Virus record (IMG/VR): IMGVR_UViG_3300033148_008638
Span: 1 to 59,531 of that record
Strand: one strand, 5' to 3'
DNA length: 59,531 nt
From: a virus
Under the pieces are notes generated by a model. That model did not search any database. It was not told where the DNA came from and saw nothing but the letters and a program-made list of their open reading frames with translations. Below are positions 15,340 to 23,852 of the stretch, one piece after another. Within the stretch, counting starts at the first letter, position 1. Every line of letters starts with the position of its first letter. A program made the position numbers and the translations under genes.

Positions 15340-16428
15340 CTAAACCTCCATATCTATAACTTTACCAAATGGTGGAGAGTGGTATCTCTCACTACCATAG
15401 TTTACCCATACAGTATCATATCTAGGCTTAAAACTTGGAAAATCAGAACAGTAGAGATCTGTGAAGTATATTAGTCCTACAACACCCTTAGCATTTTTTT
15501 GTACCCAATTAAACACAGGGGAGAATCGTGTTCCTCCTCCACCGTTTACAGAGGAGAAGTCGAGGGTTTGATACTTTGAAAATCTTTTGACACTTTTTAT
15601 ATCACTATCACAAGATATAAGGATACATTCAAATTTATACTTTTCCCTCAACCCATTTATCTCGGAGCAGAATCTATTATAAAGCTCGTCATTTATACTT
15701 CCAGATGTATCTATTGCTACTACTATAGTGCCTAGATCCTCACTATATAGTGCTGGAAAATAGTAATTTTTTATTCTAAGGTTTTTTTTCATCCAAGTGT
15801 AGTTATCTCTAGCTTTTGTGTCTACCCAGTTGGCTAGTAGCCTCTCCCATGATATCTTTGGCTTTAAATATTCAGTCATTTTTCTTTCTATATGTGATGG
15901 GAGCTTACCTGCTGCTTTTGCATATTGTGTTGCTCTGACTATATTTTCTTTTATTCTTATTTCCTCTTCTATAGGGTTGACCCCTTCAAGGGGGGCTGTT
16001 ACCTCTCCTATAGAGAGCCCACCCCCACCTTCATCTTTTAGCTCATTGTATATTATCTCAGCTGCTTTGTCCTTATACTTTATGTCATATAACATCCCAT
16101 CTACCCTGGCAAAATCTTCTAAGAGGATTCCATTTATACTATAATCACATGCCCTATTCCATTTTCCATGTTCTCGTTTTTCTTCTCTTAAGTGATGACA
16201 GTATGCAATATGCAGGATCTCATGTGCTATTACTGTTTTTATCTGTTCTATTGAGAGTGATTTTATAAAATCCTCATGGAACCATAGATTTCTACCATCT
16301 GTACAGGCAGTTGGTGGAAATATTGTATTATCTTTTACTAGTTTTAGTTCTAATGCTAGTGTTGCATAGAACGGACTATCTAATAAAAGATGTATTCTAG
16401 CTTTTTTAACTCTTTCTAGTTGGCTCAT
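15340..16428 (-). CDS. Metallopeptidase-VWA domain protein (partner of MoxR ATPase)
   Basis: A 362-residue protein. The N-terminal domain has HEILHIAYCHH at 69-79, an HExxH putative metallopeptidase motif of the DUF2201 type. The C-terminal VWA-like domain has the MIDAS motif DTSGS at 240-244, followed by GGGGTRFSP and YFTD. Proteins of this layout work with MoxR-family AAA ATPases as ATPase/VWA pairs, and a MoxR gene lies upstream at 18756-19760. Such pairs are thought to remodel or mature metal-containing or complexed proteins. The gene overlaps its upstream neighbour by 23 bases. Confidence 0.88.
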   Translation of the reverse strand: MSQLERVKKARIHLLLDSPFYATLALELKLVKDNTIFPPTACTDGRNLWFHEDFIKSLSIEQIKTVIAHEILHIAYCHHLREEKREHGKWNRACDYSINGILLEDFARVDGMLYDIKYKDKAAEIIYNELKDEGGGGLSIGEVTAPLEGVNPIEEEIRIKENIVRATQYAKAAGKLPSHIERKMTEYLKPKISWERLLANWVDTKARDNYTWMKKNLRIKNYYFPALYSEDLGTIVVAIDTSGSINDELYNRFCSEINGLREKYKFECILISCDSDIKSVKRFSKYQTLDFSSVNGGGGTRFSPVFNWVQKNAKGVVGLIYFTDLYCSDFPSFKPRYDTVWVNYGSERYHSPPFGKVIDMEV

Positions 16429-16951
16429 TTTTCCTCCCTAATTTTTTGGCAAATTTTATATATTCTTTACGTGAGAGCGGACATATCCTTTCATCATTTT
16501 GAAAGTAACCTGCGAGTAGTGTCTTCCAGAATATCCAGCGGAGGTTTACTGCTGTAACATTGTTGTTTCTGTTTTTATTGGAGTTATAACACCAGAGTTT
16601 ATATCTTCTACTCTCCATACGCATAAGTATCCAAGAGTTGGCCCATCCATGTTCCTTCCTCTCTTTTTTCATCCTATTTTCTCCTGCTTGGATTAGGTAT
16701 GGCAAAGCTTTATAATATTCTTCTTTTATTCTCTTACGGGTAAAAGACTTATCTATGGCTTTATAGTAGGGATATAAAGCTCTTGTTACCCTAGTAACAC
16801 TTAAATCCCACACTTCCCTTCTTTTAAGGAAGTTAGCTACTTGCCATGCTTCATCATCACTTCCTTTTCCGGATAGCTTGAGTGTCGGTAGAATAATATG
16901 TAGGTGTTTATATAGACCTGTATCTTTTTCGCTTGGTTTTCTTTTCTTCAT
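16406..16951 (-). CDS. Member 2 of a three-paralogue family in the MoxR/VWA module
   Basis: A 181-residue basic protein. Residues about 13-75 (LYKHLHIILPTLKLSGKGSD...FLKRREV...LYPYYKAIDKSFTRKRIKEEY) align with the proteins at 14711-15337 and 20388-20852. The rest holds WANSWILMRMESRRYKLWCYN and looks helical. It abuts the 290-residue protein and overlaps the VWA gene. Function unknown. Confidence 0.7.
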   Translation of the reverse strand: MKKRKPSEKDTGLYKHLHIILPTLKLSGKGSDDEAWQVANFLKRREVWDLSVTRVTRALYPYYKAIDKSFTRKRIKEEYYKALPYLIQAGENRMKKERKEHGWANSWILMRMESRRYKLWCYNSNKNRNNNVTAVNLRWIFWKTLLAGYFQNDERICPLSRKEYIKFAKKLGRKNEPTRKS

Positions 16952-17823
16952 TAGATTATTCCTTTTATGTTATCGATAATTGCCTCTGCTTTATTGGCTA
17001 CTTCTTTTCTCATGTCCCCATCTTCTCTGAGGGTCTCCATAGATAATTCTGCAAATTCTTTCTCCATTTTTCTTCTTACATCCTCTAATTTAGGATCGTT
17101 GTCTATATTTAAGTAAGGTAGGAGCTCTACTAATTCTCTTATATCACCTAATATAGAATCAAATAATCTTGGTTTTATTTCTTCTCCTTTGCTATTTATT
17201 GTGATTTCAGCGCTCATTCTTTCCTTTAATCTCTCTAATGCTTGGAAGACTCTATCCCATGTGTGTTTCATAGCACTTTTCAAAGATTTCTCAGAGTTCT
17301 CCTCTACACTCTTTTTTATCTCTTCTATTTGTTCTTTAGAAGCCTCTATTCTTATATCATCCTTAGTCGGTATTGGATTGAAGAACACGTCTATACCAAA
17401 TTTAGACCTTACTTCATCTGTTGATGGGTACTCTGAAGGATTAAATAGGGAGCCTAATCTATTCTTTGCTGCTTCTTTAGACATCTCATAGTTACTACAG
17501 AAGTTGTCTAAAGCTATTTCTATTTCTTGGTTTATATCTCTAAGTCCTTTTTCAACTCTTTCATATAGCTCTACAGGTAGAAGTCTCCAACCACCATCTA
17601 ACCAAGGTGATGTATATGTATTTACAAAAGGTGTAACTCTATTTATGGTTTTCCTTAGATGTTCTAGCTTCTCTTTTGGTATAATGTTTTTTATATACTT
17701 ACCCATTGTTATATCTGAATTATGATGTTCAGCTGTTTCTCTCGTTGCTTGTTTGTCTGTGACACTAAATGTCACAGTATGCTTCGATACTTTGATTAAA
17801 AGTGCTCTGTTTTCTAAGCTCAT
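16951..17823 (-). CDS. MoxR/VWA-module protein, possibly DUF3150-like
   Basis: A 290-residue protein. The N-terminus (ALLIKVSKHTVTFSVTD, KYIKNIIPKEKLEHLRKTINRVTPFVNTYTSPW, GWRLLPVELYERVEKGL) and the helical remainder with PRLFDSILGDIRELVELLPYLN resemble DUF3150-type proteins that accompany MoxR and VWA genes in some phages. No catalytic motif is seen. The location between the ATPase and VWA genes supports membership of the same complex. Confidence 0.6.
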   Translation of the reverse strand: MSLENRALLIKVSKHTVTFSVTDKQATRETAEHHNSDITMGKYIKNIIPKEKLEHLRKTINRVTPFVNTYTSPWLDGGWRLLPVELYERVEKGLRDINQEIEIALDNFCSNYEMSKEAAKNRLGSLFNPSEYPSTDEVRSKFGIDVFFNPIPTKDDIRIEASKEQIEEIKKSVEENSEKSLKSAMKHTWDRVFQALERLKERMSAEITINSKGEEIKPRLFDSILGDIRELVELLPYLNIDNDPKLEDVRRKMEKEFAELSMETLREDGDMRKEVANKAEAIIDNIKGII

Positions 17824-17824
17824 T

Positions 17825-18043
17825 TTATACCTCCTTGTTTTTAGGTTTACCTCTTACTGGAATTAGATCCCAGGGTTTAAATGCATAACGGTCTACTACG
17901 ACAATTTCCTCCTCAAAATCTACTCTGTCTACAACTCCAGTATGTAGTGGGTGTCTACAACAGAACTCTTTAAAAGAAAGACTATATATAGATTTTTGTT
18001 TGGTAACTACAAGCTGCCCTTTTCTAAAGTCATTTATTTTCAT
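17825..18043 (-). CDS. Small protein, divergent member of the LEDCKVGM family
   Basis: A 72-residue protein starting MKINDFRKGQLVVTKQKS. It corresponds position by position to the 74-residue protein upstream: K-G-LV, F--F---HPL, and a C-terminal WDLIPV replacing EDLIS. It overlaps that gene by 14 bases. Tandem duplication is likely; function unknown. Confidence 0.65.
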   Translation of the reverse strand: MKINDFRKGQLVVTKQKSIYSLSFKEFCCRHPLHTGVVDRVDFEEEIVVVDRYAFKPWDLIPVRGKPKNKEV

Positions 18044-18254
18044 TTGTCTCCTCCAATGAAATTAAATCTTCTGGTAGAAATGTAAAAAGGTGATCTCCTC
18101 TATAAGGGCGTATATCTATAAGATTATGTACTATTTTTACTATAGGGGCAACACGTAGAGGACACTCTTCCAAAAAAGCTTTCATAGAGATGGGCATATA
18201 GGATTTTTTAGTAGCTAATACTAACATACCCACTTTACAGTCTTCTAGCTTCAT
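18030..18254 (-). CDS. Small protein, LEDCKVGM family
   Basis: A 74-residue protein whose first 18 residues MKLEDCKVGMLVLATKKS differ from the protein at 5577-5804 by one residue, while the middle diverges and FLPEDLISLEE is again conserved. Such conservation over two locations 12 kb apart suggests recent copying or selection on the N-terminus. ATGA overlap with the upstream gene. Confidence 0.7.
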   Translation of the reverse strand: MKLEDCKVGMLVLATKKSYMPISMKAFLEECPLRVAPIVKIVHNLIDIRPYRGDHLFTFLPEDLISLEETNENK

Positions 18255-18733
18255 TCATCCGTCTCCACTATTTTAGAGTAAAGGCCGTTTGCCATAATTA
18301 ATTTTACTAATCTAGACCAATCCTTATCCTTAGATAACTCACCTAATTCACACTTGTATTCTTTGTTTCTTATCCTGTCAATTAATTCTGATATACTTAT
18401 ATAGTCTCTTGACATCTTATTCAGGTAGTCTAAGACTTCCTCTTCTCTCTTGATACCCATATACTTTTCTCCATCCTTATTCTTCAGAGATTCCCATACT
18501 AGATCTCTAGTAGGAATAAATGGTGATCTTTCAATTTTCTCCACAGGTCTTACTGTCCCAAACGGTGCTCCTATATCCCAATGATATTCTTCAAAAAGGA
18601 AATTATCTCCAAATTTATGTCTGGATATCACAAAAGATTTATGTTTACCAAACCAAATACCTATTTTCGCATTTCTGGCGTGGATATAGTATGTATATCC
18701 TTCTTCCATTTCATTTATTTTTAGGTAGTCCAT
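18251..18733 (-). CDS. Hypothetical phage protein
   Basis: A 160-residue protein. The N-terminal part (GYTYYIHARNAKIGIWFGKHKSFVISRHKFGDNFLFEEYHWD) is beta-rich, the rest helical and charged. It lies between the MoxR ATPase and small LEDCKVGM proteins in one transcription unit. No family assigned. Confidence 0.65.
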   Translation of the reverse strand: MDYLKINEMEEGYTYYIHARNAKIGIWFGKHKSFVISRHKFGDNFLFEEYHWDIGAPFGTVRPVEKIERSPFIPTRDLVWESLKNKDGEKYMGIKREEEVLDYLNKMSRDYISISELIDRIRNKEYKCELGELSKDKDWSRLVKLIMANGLYSKIVETDE

Positions 18734-18755
18734 TATCTTCCTCCTTTACAATCTT

Positions 18756-19760
18756 TTATTTTAAGTACTCCTCATTCTTATTTATCCAGTCAATATATAA
18801 TCCATTGGACAACAGCTCTGGGTGTATTTGAATTGCAGACCTGAAAAAATAGAATTGATATTCAGTTGTAATCCTGTTAATATATTTTATTATGTTGTCC
18901 GCTGTTTTCTTATTAAGTTTTTGGATGAGAGAGGTGACTACTGCATATAATAAGGAGTTCTCTTTTGGTATAATTCCATGTATTGGATCTGCAATTATAG
19001 CATCAATGGATGGAATTTTAGTTATTAGCTTTAGAAATGTCATAAATTCCATCCCCGGTCCTTGTCCTATAGTCCCCTTAACTAGCTCCCCAAATATAAA
19101 GCTATGGTGATCTTCTGTTGATTTTAATAACTTGGACACATACTCCCACGTTCTTGGGGTTGCTTGGTGATGATATATAAAATCTGGTCTGAAATTTAAG
19201 AAGGCTATTGTATAGGAGTGTAACTTAGATAATGCCCAACTAGTCCAGTCTTCTATGTCAACTTGAGCTGTCTTAGGTGTTTGCTCAGTAAAGTCAGGTG
19301 TTTCACAACATACACCTATATGAATAAACCTTGTTATTAGTGGTGCAGGCATGTCCGATGAGAATCCCCCATCTTGTGGTCTATTTCCTGAGCCTATTCT
19401 ATACCAAGAGTCTCCTATTTTGTGTCCTGCTACCTCCCCCTTTAATATTAAATGGTATAGAGCTTTCATTAGCATTTGTGTAGCATCTGGTAACTCATCG
19501 ACATGAAATATACCTTTTCCTGTCTCTGGAAGTATTGATGGTCTTCTCCACACCATATACTTCCCCTCTTCTGCAGGATATCCAACAATGTCTATTGGGT
19601 CTCTTGTGGGCGCTTCTATACACCTGTATTGTATTCCTAGTTCTTCTGCTAACTGTTCTATCCCTTCAGACTTCCCTACTCCACCAGGCCCCCATATCAT
19701 TAGAGGTGCTCCTGCTTTCATACATATCTTTATACTGTCCTTCATTTGTTTTATATTCAC
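18756..19760 (-). CDS. MoxR-family AAA+ ATPase
   Basis: A 334-residue ATPase. Walker A is WGPGGVGKS at about 23-31, Walker B GIFHVDELPDA near 84-94, a sensor-like GSGNRP near 128, and an arginine-finger-like LITRF near 146. APTRDPIDIVGYP is typical of MoxR ATPases acting with VWA partners. It probably works with the VWA-metallopeptidase protein at 15340-16428. The module is a recurrent but poorly understood phage arrangement. Confidence 0.9.
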   Translation of the reverse strand: MNIKQMKDSIKICMKAGAPLMIWGPGGVGKSEGIEQLAEELGIQYRCIEAPTRDPIDIVGYPAEEGKYMVWRRPSILPETGKGIFHVDELPDATQMLMKALYHLILKGEVAGHKIGDSWYRIGSGNRPQDGGFSSDMPAPLITRFIHIGVCCETPDFTEQTPKTAQVDIEDWTSWALSKLHSYTIAFLNFRPDFIYHHQATPRTWEYVSKLLKSTEDHHSFIFGELVKGTIGQGPGMEFMTFLKLITKIPSIDAIIADPIHGIIPKENSLLYAVVTSLIQKLNKKTADNIIKYINRITTEYQFYFFRSAIQIHPELLSNGLYIDWINKNEEYLK

Positions 19761-19776
19761 ACGTTCCTCCTTTCCT

Positions 19777-20400
19777 TTATGTTAAACGTTTTTTGAGATA
19801 CCTCCTCAATGAATTAACAATGGGTGTGATAGCTCTTACTTCATATATCCTCTCTGTATATTTTGCTTCTTTTAACGCCTTTATAATTACATCAGTGTTT
19901 ACTAGTTGGTTCTCTACCATATATAGTAGATCTTTATTATTATCTACTGTGGAAATAGTAGGCATTTCTTTAAAGTTCCACCTCATACGTCTACAGTAGC
20001 GATTTATCAAATTGGTTATCACAGTTTTTTTATCTTCCTTTAGTGGATTTACTATCTTCCCATTTTTTATTTGTACTCCATCATAAAATATAGATCTCTC
20101 TTTTATTTCATTAGTATTGTGTTTAGGTATTATATAATACATACCTTTTTCTGTATATATACGTACTTTATCTTGATACCCATTTATTCTGTGTCTGGTG
20201 GTAGGAGAATCCCACCAACCATTTGTGTTTAATGTTACGGTCTCCTTGTCTGGGGAAAATGATACTATATCTGTATAGCAGTACCTTATTATTTCTCTGC
20301 CATCTGATGTTGTATATTTAACTGTATTGTAACAGAGTTTTCTACTGTGTACTACGTCATATACTCCCCATAGCATCTCTTTTTTGGTTAATCTGCCCAT
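19777..20400 (-). CDS. Hypothetical phage protein with repeated TVTLNTNGW-type strands
   Basis: A 207-residue protein starting at ATG 20400, chosen over TTG 20406 because AGGAG lies six bases before it. The pattern ETVTLNTNGWWDSPTTRHRIN is a beta-hairpin signature often seen in phage proteins of unknown function. The C-terminal half is helical with a basic end. It overlaps member 3 of the paralogue family. Confidence 0.65.
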   Translation of the reverse strand: MGRLTKKEMLWGVYDVVHSRKLCYNTVKYTTSDGREIIRYCYTDIVSFSPDKETVTLNTNGWWDSPTTRHRINGYQDKVRIYTEKGMYYIIPKHNTNEIKERSIFYDGVQIKNGKIVNPLKEDKKTVITNLINRYCRRMRWNFKEMPTISTVDNNKDLLYMVENQLVNTDVIIKALKEAKYTERIYEVRAITPIVNSLRRYLKKRLT

Positions 20401-20852
20401 AGCCAACTCCTATATTTTTTTGTTGGTAAAGGAAAGAGTCTACCTTTCTTTGGTTTAAGTCTACTACTAGAGTATAGCTCATACCTTATGAGGAATTCTC
20501 TTGTTTCTTGTGGAAGTCTGCTCCTACGTTTTCTACAAACTACGTTGTTTATTATAGCCTCTGTTATATAAAGTTCTTCTCTCATCTCTGATTTTGAGAA
20601 AGAAGGGTCTACTGCTTTATATAAGTAATGTATTCGTTTTATCAAAGATGAGATAGAGTAATTTTCTCTTCTCTCTTTTAGAAGAGAGAGCATTTCGTAT
20701 GCGGTTTCATCGTTGCCCATTCTTGCCATAGCTAGCACAGTATTTAACAACTTGTATAGCTTCAGTTTATTTAGATATTTCTCATCTACCATTATTTCTT
20801 TCTCCCCTGGTTTTGCTATAATCTGTGTTGTATCTGTATTATCTTTTCTCAT
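20388..20852 (-). CDS. Member 3 of a three-paralogue family in the MoxR/VWA module
   Basis: A 154-residue protein. LYKLLNTVLAMARMGNDETAYEMLSLLKERRENY and LIKRIHYLYKAVDPSFSKSEMREE align with members at 14711-15337 and 16406-16951. The C-terminus is basic. It is the first gene of the module after a 100-base gap at 20853-20952 that contains only a short TATCC/GGATA hairpin. Confidence 0.7.
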   Translation of the reverse strand: MRKDNTDTTQIIAKPGEKEIMVDEKYLNKLKLYKLLNTVLAMARMGNDETAYEMLSLLKERRENYSISSLIKRIHYLYKAVDPSFSKSEMREELYITEAIINNVVCRKRRSRLPQETREFLIRYELYSSSRLKPKKGRLFPLPTKKYRSWLWAD

Positions 20853-20952
20853 CTATCTTTGTGTCTCCTTATCCTTAAGGATACTTGCTCTTCTAAGAGT
20901 CTATATTACTTATTCGTCTTCTCTCTAGTACCAAATATGAGCCGGTGTGTCT

Positions 20953-21144
20953 TTATATTCCCTGCTCAATGTGCTTGTTAGCCTTAAATAACTTATCTTG
21001 AGCTCGGCTCAACCGTTTTGTAATCTCAGTCAATTCAGCATCGGTTATACCATAACCCTCGCCTACCAATATATCTCTTAATATTGTAAGTGCCATAGAT
21101 ACTTTTACTCTATTTGTTGCTCTTATATATTCTGTTTCAGTCAT
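20953..21144 (-). CDS. Small helical protein
   Basis: A 63-residue protein starting MTETEYIRATNRVKVSM at ATG 21144, preceded by TTTAGGAGGTTGTTA. An upstream in-frame start at 21168 has no ribosome site. Entirely helical by inspection (LTILRDILVGEGYGITDAELTEI). Function unknown. Confidence 0.65.
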   Translation of the reverse strand: MTETEYIRATNRVKVSMALTILRDILVGEGYGITDAELTEITKRLSRAQDKLFKANKHIEQGI

Positions 21145-21234
21145 TAACAACCTCCTAAAGGTTAACACCTATCCTTAATACAAGACTCATTTATAAAATG
21201 ACTTTATGTTTGTTCGTTATTATACCATCCACTG

Positions 21235-21477
21235 CTACAATAGCCCACTATCTTCTAATAGAAATTCTACATCTTCCATCCACTGCTTTTTATTTTGTTT
21301 TCCTATATCATGTTCAGTATCATTAGAGCATTTGAACTCTATAACAGGACTATCTCCTATTATATTATTATCGTCACGTACGAACTCACCCTCCTCATCA
21401 ATCCTAAAAACTTTTTTAGGTGTGATGTAGTGTATACTAATTTCTGCACCACACTCATCACAATATCTTTTTTCCAT
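21235..21477 (-). CDS. Small zinc-ribbon protein
   Basis: An 80-residue protein with CDECGAEI at the N-terminus and a later single C (FKCSNDTEHD), a possible partial zinc ribbon. Acidic C-terminus. Located among small early-type genes; function unknown. Confidence 0.65.
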   Translation of the reverse strand: MEKRYCDECGAEISIHYITPKKVFRIDEEGEFVRDDNNIIGDSPVIEFKCSNDTEHDIGKQNKKQWMEDVEFLLEDSGLL

Positions 21478-21491
21478 CTTGTACTCTCCTA

Positions 21492-21689
21492 TTAAAATTG
21501 TTTCTCCTTAGTTACCAAATATCTATCTCCACCGATAATATAATTTCTTATACTACTACGTATCTTATCGACCTCTTTTTCAAAAGCTATTATAGCTAAT
21601 TTAAGAGCATGTTCTTCACTTGTAGCATATCTGTAGAAGGTGTGGGTCTCTCCATACCAGTTTAAGTCTACACGATAGAGATTTTTCAT
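21492..21689 (-). CDS. Small hypothetical protein
   Basis: A 65-residue protein (MKNLYRVDLNWYGETHTFYRYATSEEHALKLAI...). The YRV-L-W-G-T---Y-Y--SEEHAL-LA pattern is seen in many short phage proteins and suggests a two-strand plus helix fold. Function unknown. Confidence 0.65.
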   Translation of the reverse strand: MKNLYRVDLNWYGETHTFYRYATSEEHALKLAIIAFEKEVDKIRSSIRNYIIGGDRYLVTKEKQF

Positions 21690-21709
21690 TATATCCTCTC
21701 ATTAAGACT

Positions 21710-21868
21710 TCAATTAAGTATTTTGTGTCTATTATTCTTATAATAAACTAATAGTTCTTTAATCTCAAATATTATTACAGGTACATATAAACCATTTTTA
21801 ATATAATCAATATGTTTCAACAGCTTCATTAAAGGTAATATATGATACCTGAATATGAATTTTATCAT
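21710..21868 (-). CDS. Small hydrophobic protein
   Basis: A 52-residue protein (MIKFIFRYHILPLMKLLKHI...) preceded by GGTAAGAGATA. The C-terminal YVPVIIFEIKELLVYY is hydrophobic. It fills part of the apparent gap between 21689 and 22046. Weak ribosome site, so moderate confidence. Confidence 0.4.
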   Translation of the reverse strand: MIKFIFRYHILPLMKLLKHIDYIKNGLYVPVIIFEIKELLVYYKNNRHKILN

Positions 21869-21885
21869 TATCTCTTACCTTTGGT

Positions 21886-22032
21886 CTACCTGTTCTTAAC
21901 CCTGCTGGCTTTAGCCATTTTGTTCCTTATCCTGTTTCTTCTTTTGATATTGTTGCTGTGACGTCTCCTCTGCCTGTCTTTTGATACATAGCCTGATATA
22001 TGTATCATCTCATTAAACCATCTCCAAAACAT
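21886..22032 (-). CDS. Small arginine-rich protein
   Basis: A 48-residue protein with a hydrophobic N-terminus (MFWRWFNEMIHISGYV) and a very basic remainder (DRQRRRRHS, IKRRNRIRNK). AAAGGAGGCGTTATT precedes the ATG at 22032, a strong ribosome site. Nucleic-acid or membrane binding is possible. Confidence 0.6.
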   Translation of the reverse strand: MFWRWFNEMIHISGYVSKDRQRRRHSNNIKRRNRIRNKMAKASRVKNR

Positions 22033-22045
22033 AATAACGCCTCCT

Positions 22046-22606
22046 TTATTTTATAATTTTCCTCTTTTTTATAACTATGTACTCCTCTTCTTCAACTGTT
22101 GCATTTTTAGCTAAATTTTCAGCTGTCTTTACAATATTAAGAGCAAGTTGTCTGAAAGATCTTAATACTTCACCAGGTACTTCATTATCTTCAATATTCT
22201 TCCCAGGTTGTGTATATACCGAAGTTATTATTTCTCTGTCAACCAGGTTCAATTCTTTGGCCTCCTCATAAGTTTTCCAGCCAATTCCATCCCTGATATA
22301 TGCCATGCTATTATTATTAAAATCTTTTTTTGTATAGTAGGCAGTTCTTTTTCCACCACGATATAAAACAAGGTAACCTCCACTTCTACCATTAAATCCA
22401 GCTTGCCAATTATAATCATGCTCAATATCAAAATTATGTATAAGCATATTGATGGAGTCCCAAAACTCATCGGTATCCATTAATTCAAATACCTTGCTTT
22501 GAAGGCTGTTATCAACTACATTATATACCTTCAAGTTGTATGCTGGAGCTTGTGATAGATTCCAGCTGTTCATTGTGTCATACCTAATTCTTTTAAGCGG
22601 TTTCAT
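22046..22606 (-). CDS. Hypothetical phage protein
   Basis: A 186-residue protein beginning MKPLKRIRYDTMNSWNLSQAPAYNLKVYNV, with NWQAGFNGRSGGYLVLYRGG in the middle and helices at the C-terminus. MNSWN-S-A-Y---KVYNVV and FNGRSGGYLVL occur in a widespread family of uncharacterised phage proteins. No function can be assigned. Confidence 0.7.
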   Translation of the reverse strand: MKPLKRIRYDTMNSWNLSQAPAYNLKVYNVVDNSLQSKVFELMDTDEFWDSINMLIHNFDIEHDYNWQAGFNGRSGGYLVLYRGGKRTAYYTKKDFNNNSMAYIRDGIGWKTYEEAKELNLVDREIITSVYTQPGKNIEDNEVPGEVLRSFRQLALNIVKTAENLAKNATVEEEEYIVIKKRKIIK

Positions 22607-22651
22607 AGTATATACCTCCTTTGTGTTAGTGGTTATTGATTTCCCTATGTT

Positions 22652-22834
22652 TTAGTTATAGAGTTTGCCTTTATACCCGTCATCAAAGTTACCTTTTAGA
22701 CAGGCATTTTTTGCCTTGCTATACCGAAAGTATATAGCAAGGGCTTTATTATCTTTGTCATACACAATCCAGTGCTTTACGAGGATATGACCCCCGCAGG
22801 TTTCAATTCTATATCCGTTTATTTCTCTTGTCAT
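22652..22834 (-). CDS. Small hypothetical protein
   Basis: A 60-residue beta-rich protein (INGYRIETCGGHILVKHWIVYDKDNKALAIYFRYSKAKNAC). Its ATG overlaps the stop of the small gene upstream (ATGA). Function unknown. Confidence 0.6.
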   Translation of the reverse strand: MTREINGYRIETCGGHILVKHWIVYDKDNKALAIYFRYSKAKNACLKGNFDDGYKGKLYN

Positions 22835-22977
22835 CGGTTATCCTCAAATCGGAAAATATAATCTACGAATATTGCTGGTTCGCCCCAAGGATATAATATC
22901 CAGTAAATATCCCAGGTGGTCTCATTAAGTTCATTTTCACCAGTATGAAATAGATCTGTAAAATATAGTTGATACAT
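22831..22977 (-). CDS. Small aromatic-rich protein
   Basis: A 48-residue acidic protein (MYQLYFTDLFHTGENELNET...) rich in W, Y and F. It ends with an ATGA overlap with the next gene, which supports it despite its size. Function unknown. Confidence 0.5.
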   Translation of the reverse strand: MYQLYFTDLFHTGENELNETTWDIYWILYPWGEPAIFVDYIFRFEDNR

Positions 22978-23004
22978 TTTTTTATCCTTCCTATTTGGCT
23001 ATTA

Positions 23005-23310
23005 TTACCTCTGCACCAGTTCATCAAATAGACGTTGGTTGAATATCTTACAGCAAATCCTATTCTCCTGCCAGTATTTTACCATTGTCTTTCGACGTGG
23101 GTCATTAGTTAGGCCAGTGTATCTGACGGGTTGTCCCTCCTTATAAATTACAAGGTAAAAAAATGTTTTATGTTTATAATCAGTTTGATAACCTCTCGAT
23201 TCTTTAGTAGCGTATATCCTGGCAGTATTTGTACTTGTCGGATTATTTAGGATAGCTACTATCTCACCTTGTAAAATTGTGTTTAGCTTTTTCTCATGGT
23301 ATGTGCTCAT
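23005..23310 (-). CDS. Hypothetical protein
   Basis: A 101-residue protein (MSTYHEKKLNTILQGEIVAIL...) with TFFYLVIYKEGQPVRYTGLTNDPRRKTMVKYW; the beta strand plus YTGLTNDP turn is suggestive of GIY-YIG-like folds, but the catalytic signature is not clear. Overlaps the upstream gene by 4 bases. Confidence 0.6.
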   Translation of the reverse strand: MSTYHEKKLNTILQGEIVAILNNPTSTNTARIYATKESRGYQTDYKHKTFFYLVIYKEGQPVRYTGLTNDPRRKTMVKYWQENRICCKIFNQRLFDELVQR

Positions 23311-23531
23311 TTCAACCTTCCCATTAAGCGGTAATCATTTAAAGATAAATCATATTTATAAAGTAATTTAGCTAAATATTTATCGAAATATTCACCTTTT
23401 CTGAAACGATGGTTATTATACTCGTTACGGAACAATTCAATCCGTTTTTCCTTTGGTAGAAGCCAGAGATTGTCATCAAACGTAAGAGTATAGTATTCAT
23501 CAAACCATCTTCTTCTAACTGTTTTTTTCAT
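23307..23531 (-). CDS. Small hypothetical protein
   Basis: A 74-residue basic protein starting MKKTVRRRWFDEYYTLTFDD at 23531, behind the purine-rich GAGGATAGAGGAG. An earlier in-frame ATG at 23561 is poorer. YDLSLNDYRLMGRLK at the C-terminus. Function unknown. Confidence 0.55.
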   Translation of the reverse strand: MKKTVRRRWFDEYYTLTFDDNLWLLPKEKRIELFRNEYNNHRFRKGEYFDKYLAKLLYKYDLSLNDYRLMGRLK

Positions 23532-23685
23532 CTCCTCTATCCTCTCCTTCCTCCCTTTCATAACAGGCGATTAAGTATAAATAACTTTCTACCTCCCATT
23601 GTCTATGGGTAGGAACTCTTCCTACCTCCGATTTTAGTCTTTTCTTCATATCTTCCCTTACCTTCTTATTTCTTAAATTTAGCAT
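23515..23685 (-). CDS. Small hypothetical protein
   Basis: A 56-residue protein (MLNLRNKKVREDMKKRLKSEVGR...) with a basic N-terminal half and an acidic C-terminus. Its ATG overlaps the stop of the gene upstream and it overlaps the start of the next gene. Plausible by position; function unknown. Confidence 0.45.
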   Translation of the reverse strand: MLNLRNKKVREDMKKRLKSEVGRVPTHRQWEVESYLYLIACYEREEGEDRGDEKNS

Positions 23686-23837
23686 TCCTCTCTTTTTCCT
23701 TCATAAGTAGTTTTTATATCCTCTTCATATGTTTCGTCCTCAAAGAGGATTTCCTTGATCCTATCTTCTTCTTCTTTTTTCATGAGTCTCTCTGCGAGCC
23801 CATTAAAAGGATAGGTTTTAATAAATACCTCTCTCAT
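23679..23837 (-). CDS. Small acidic protein
   Basis: A 52-residue charged, helical protein (MREVFIKTYPFNGLAERLMK...). AACAGGAAGAAAAAA precedes the ATG. Function unknown. Confidence 0.5.
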   Translation of the reverse strand: MREVFIKTYPFNGLAERLMKKEEEDRIKEILFEDETYEEDIKTTYEGKREEC

Positions 23838-23852
23838 TTTTTTCTTCCTGTT

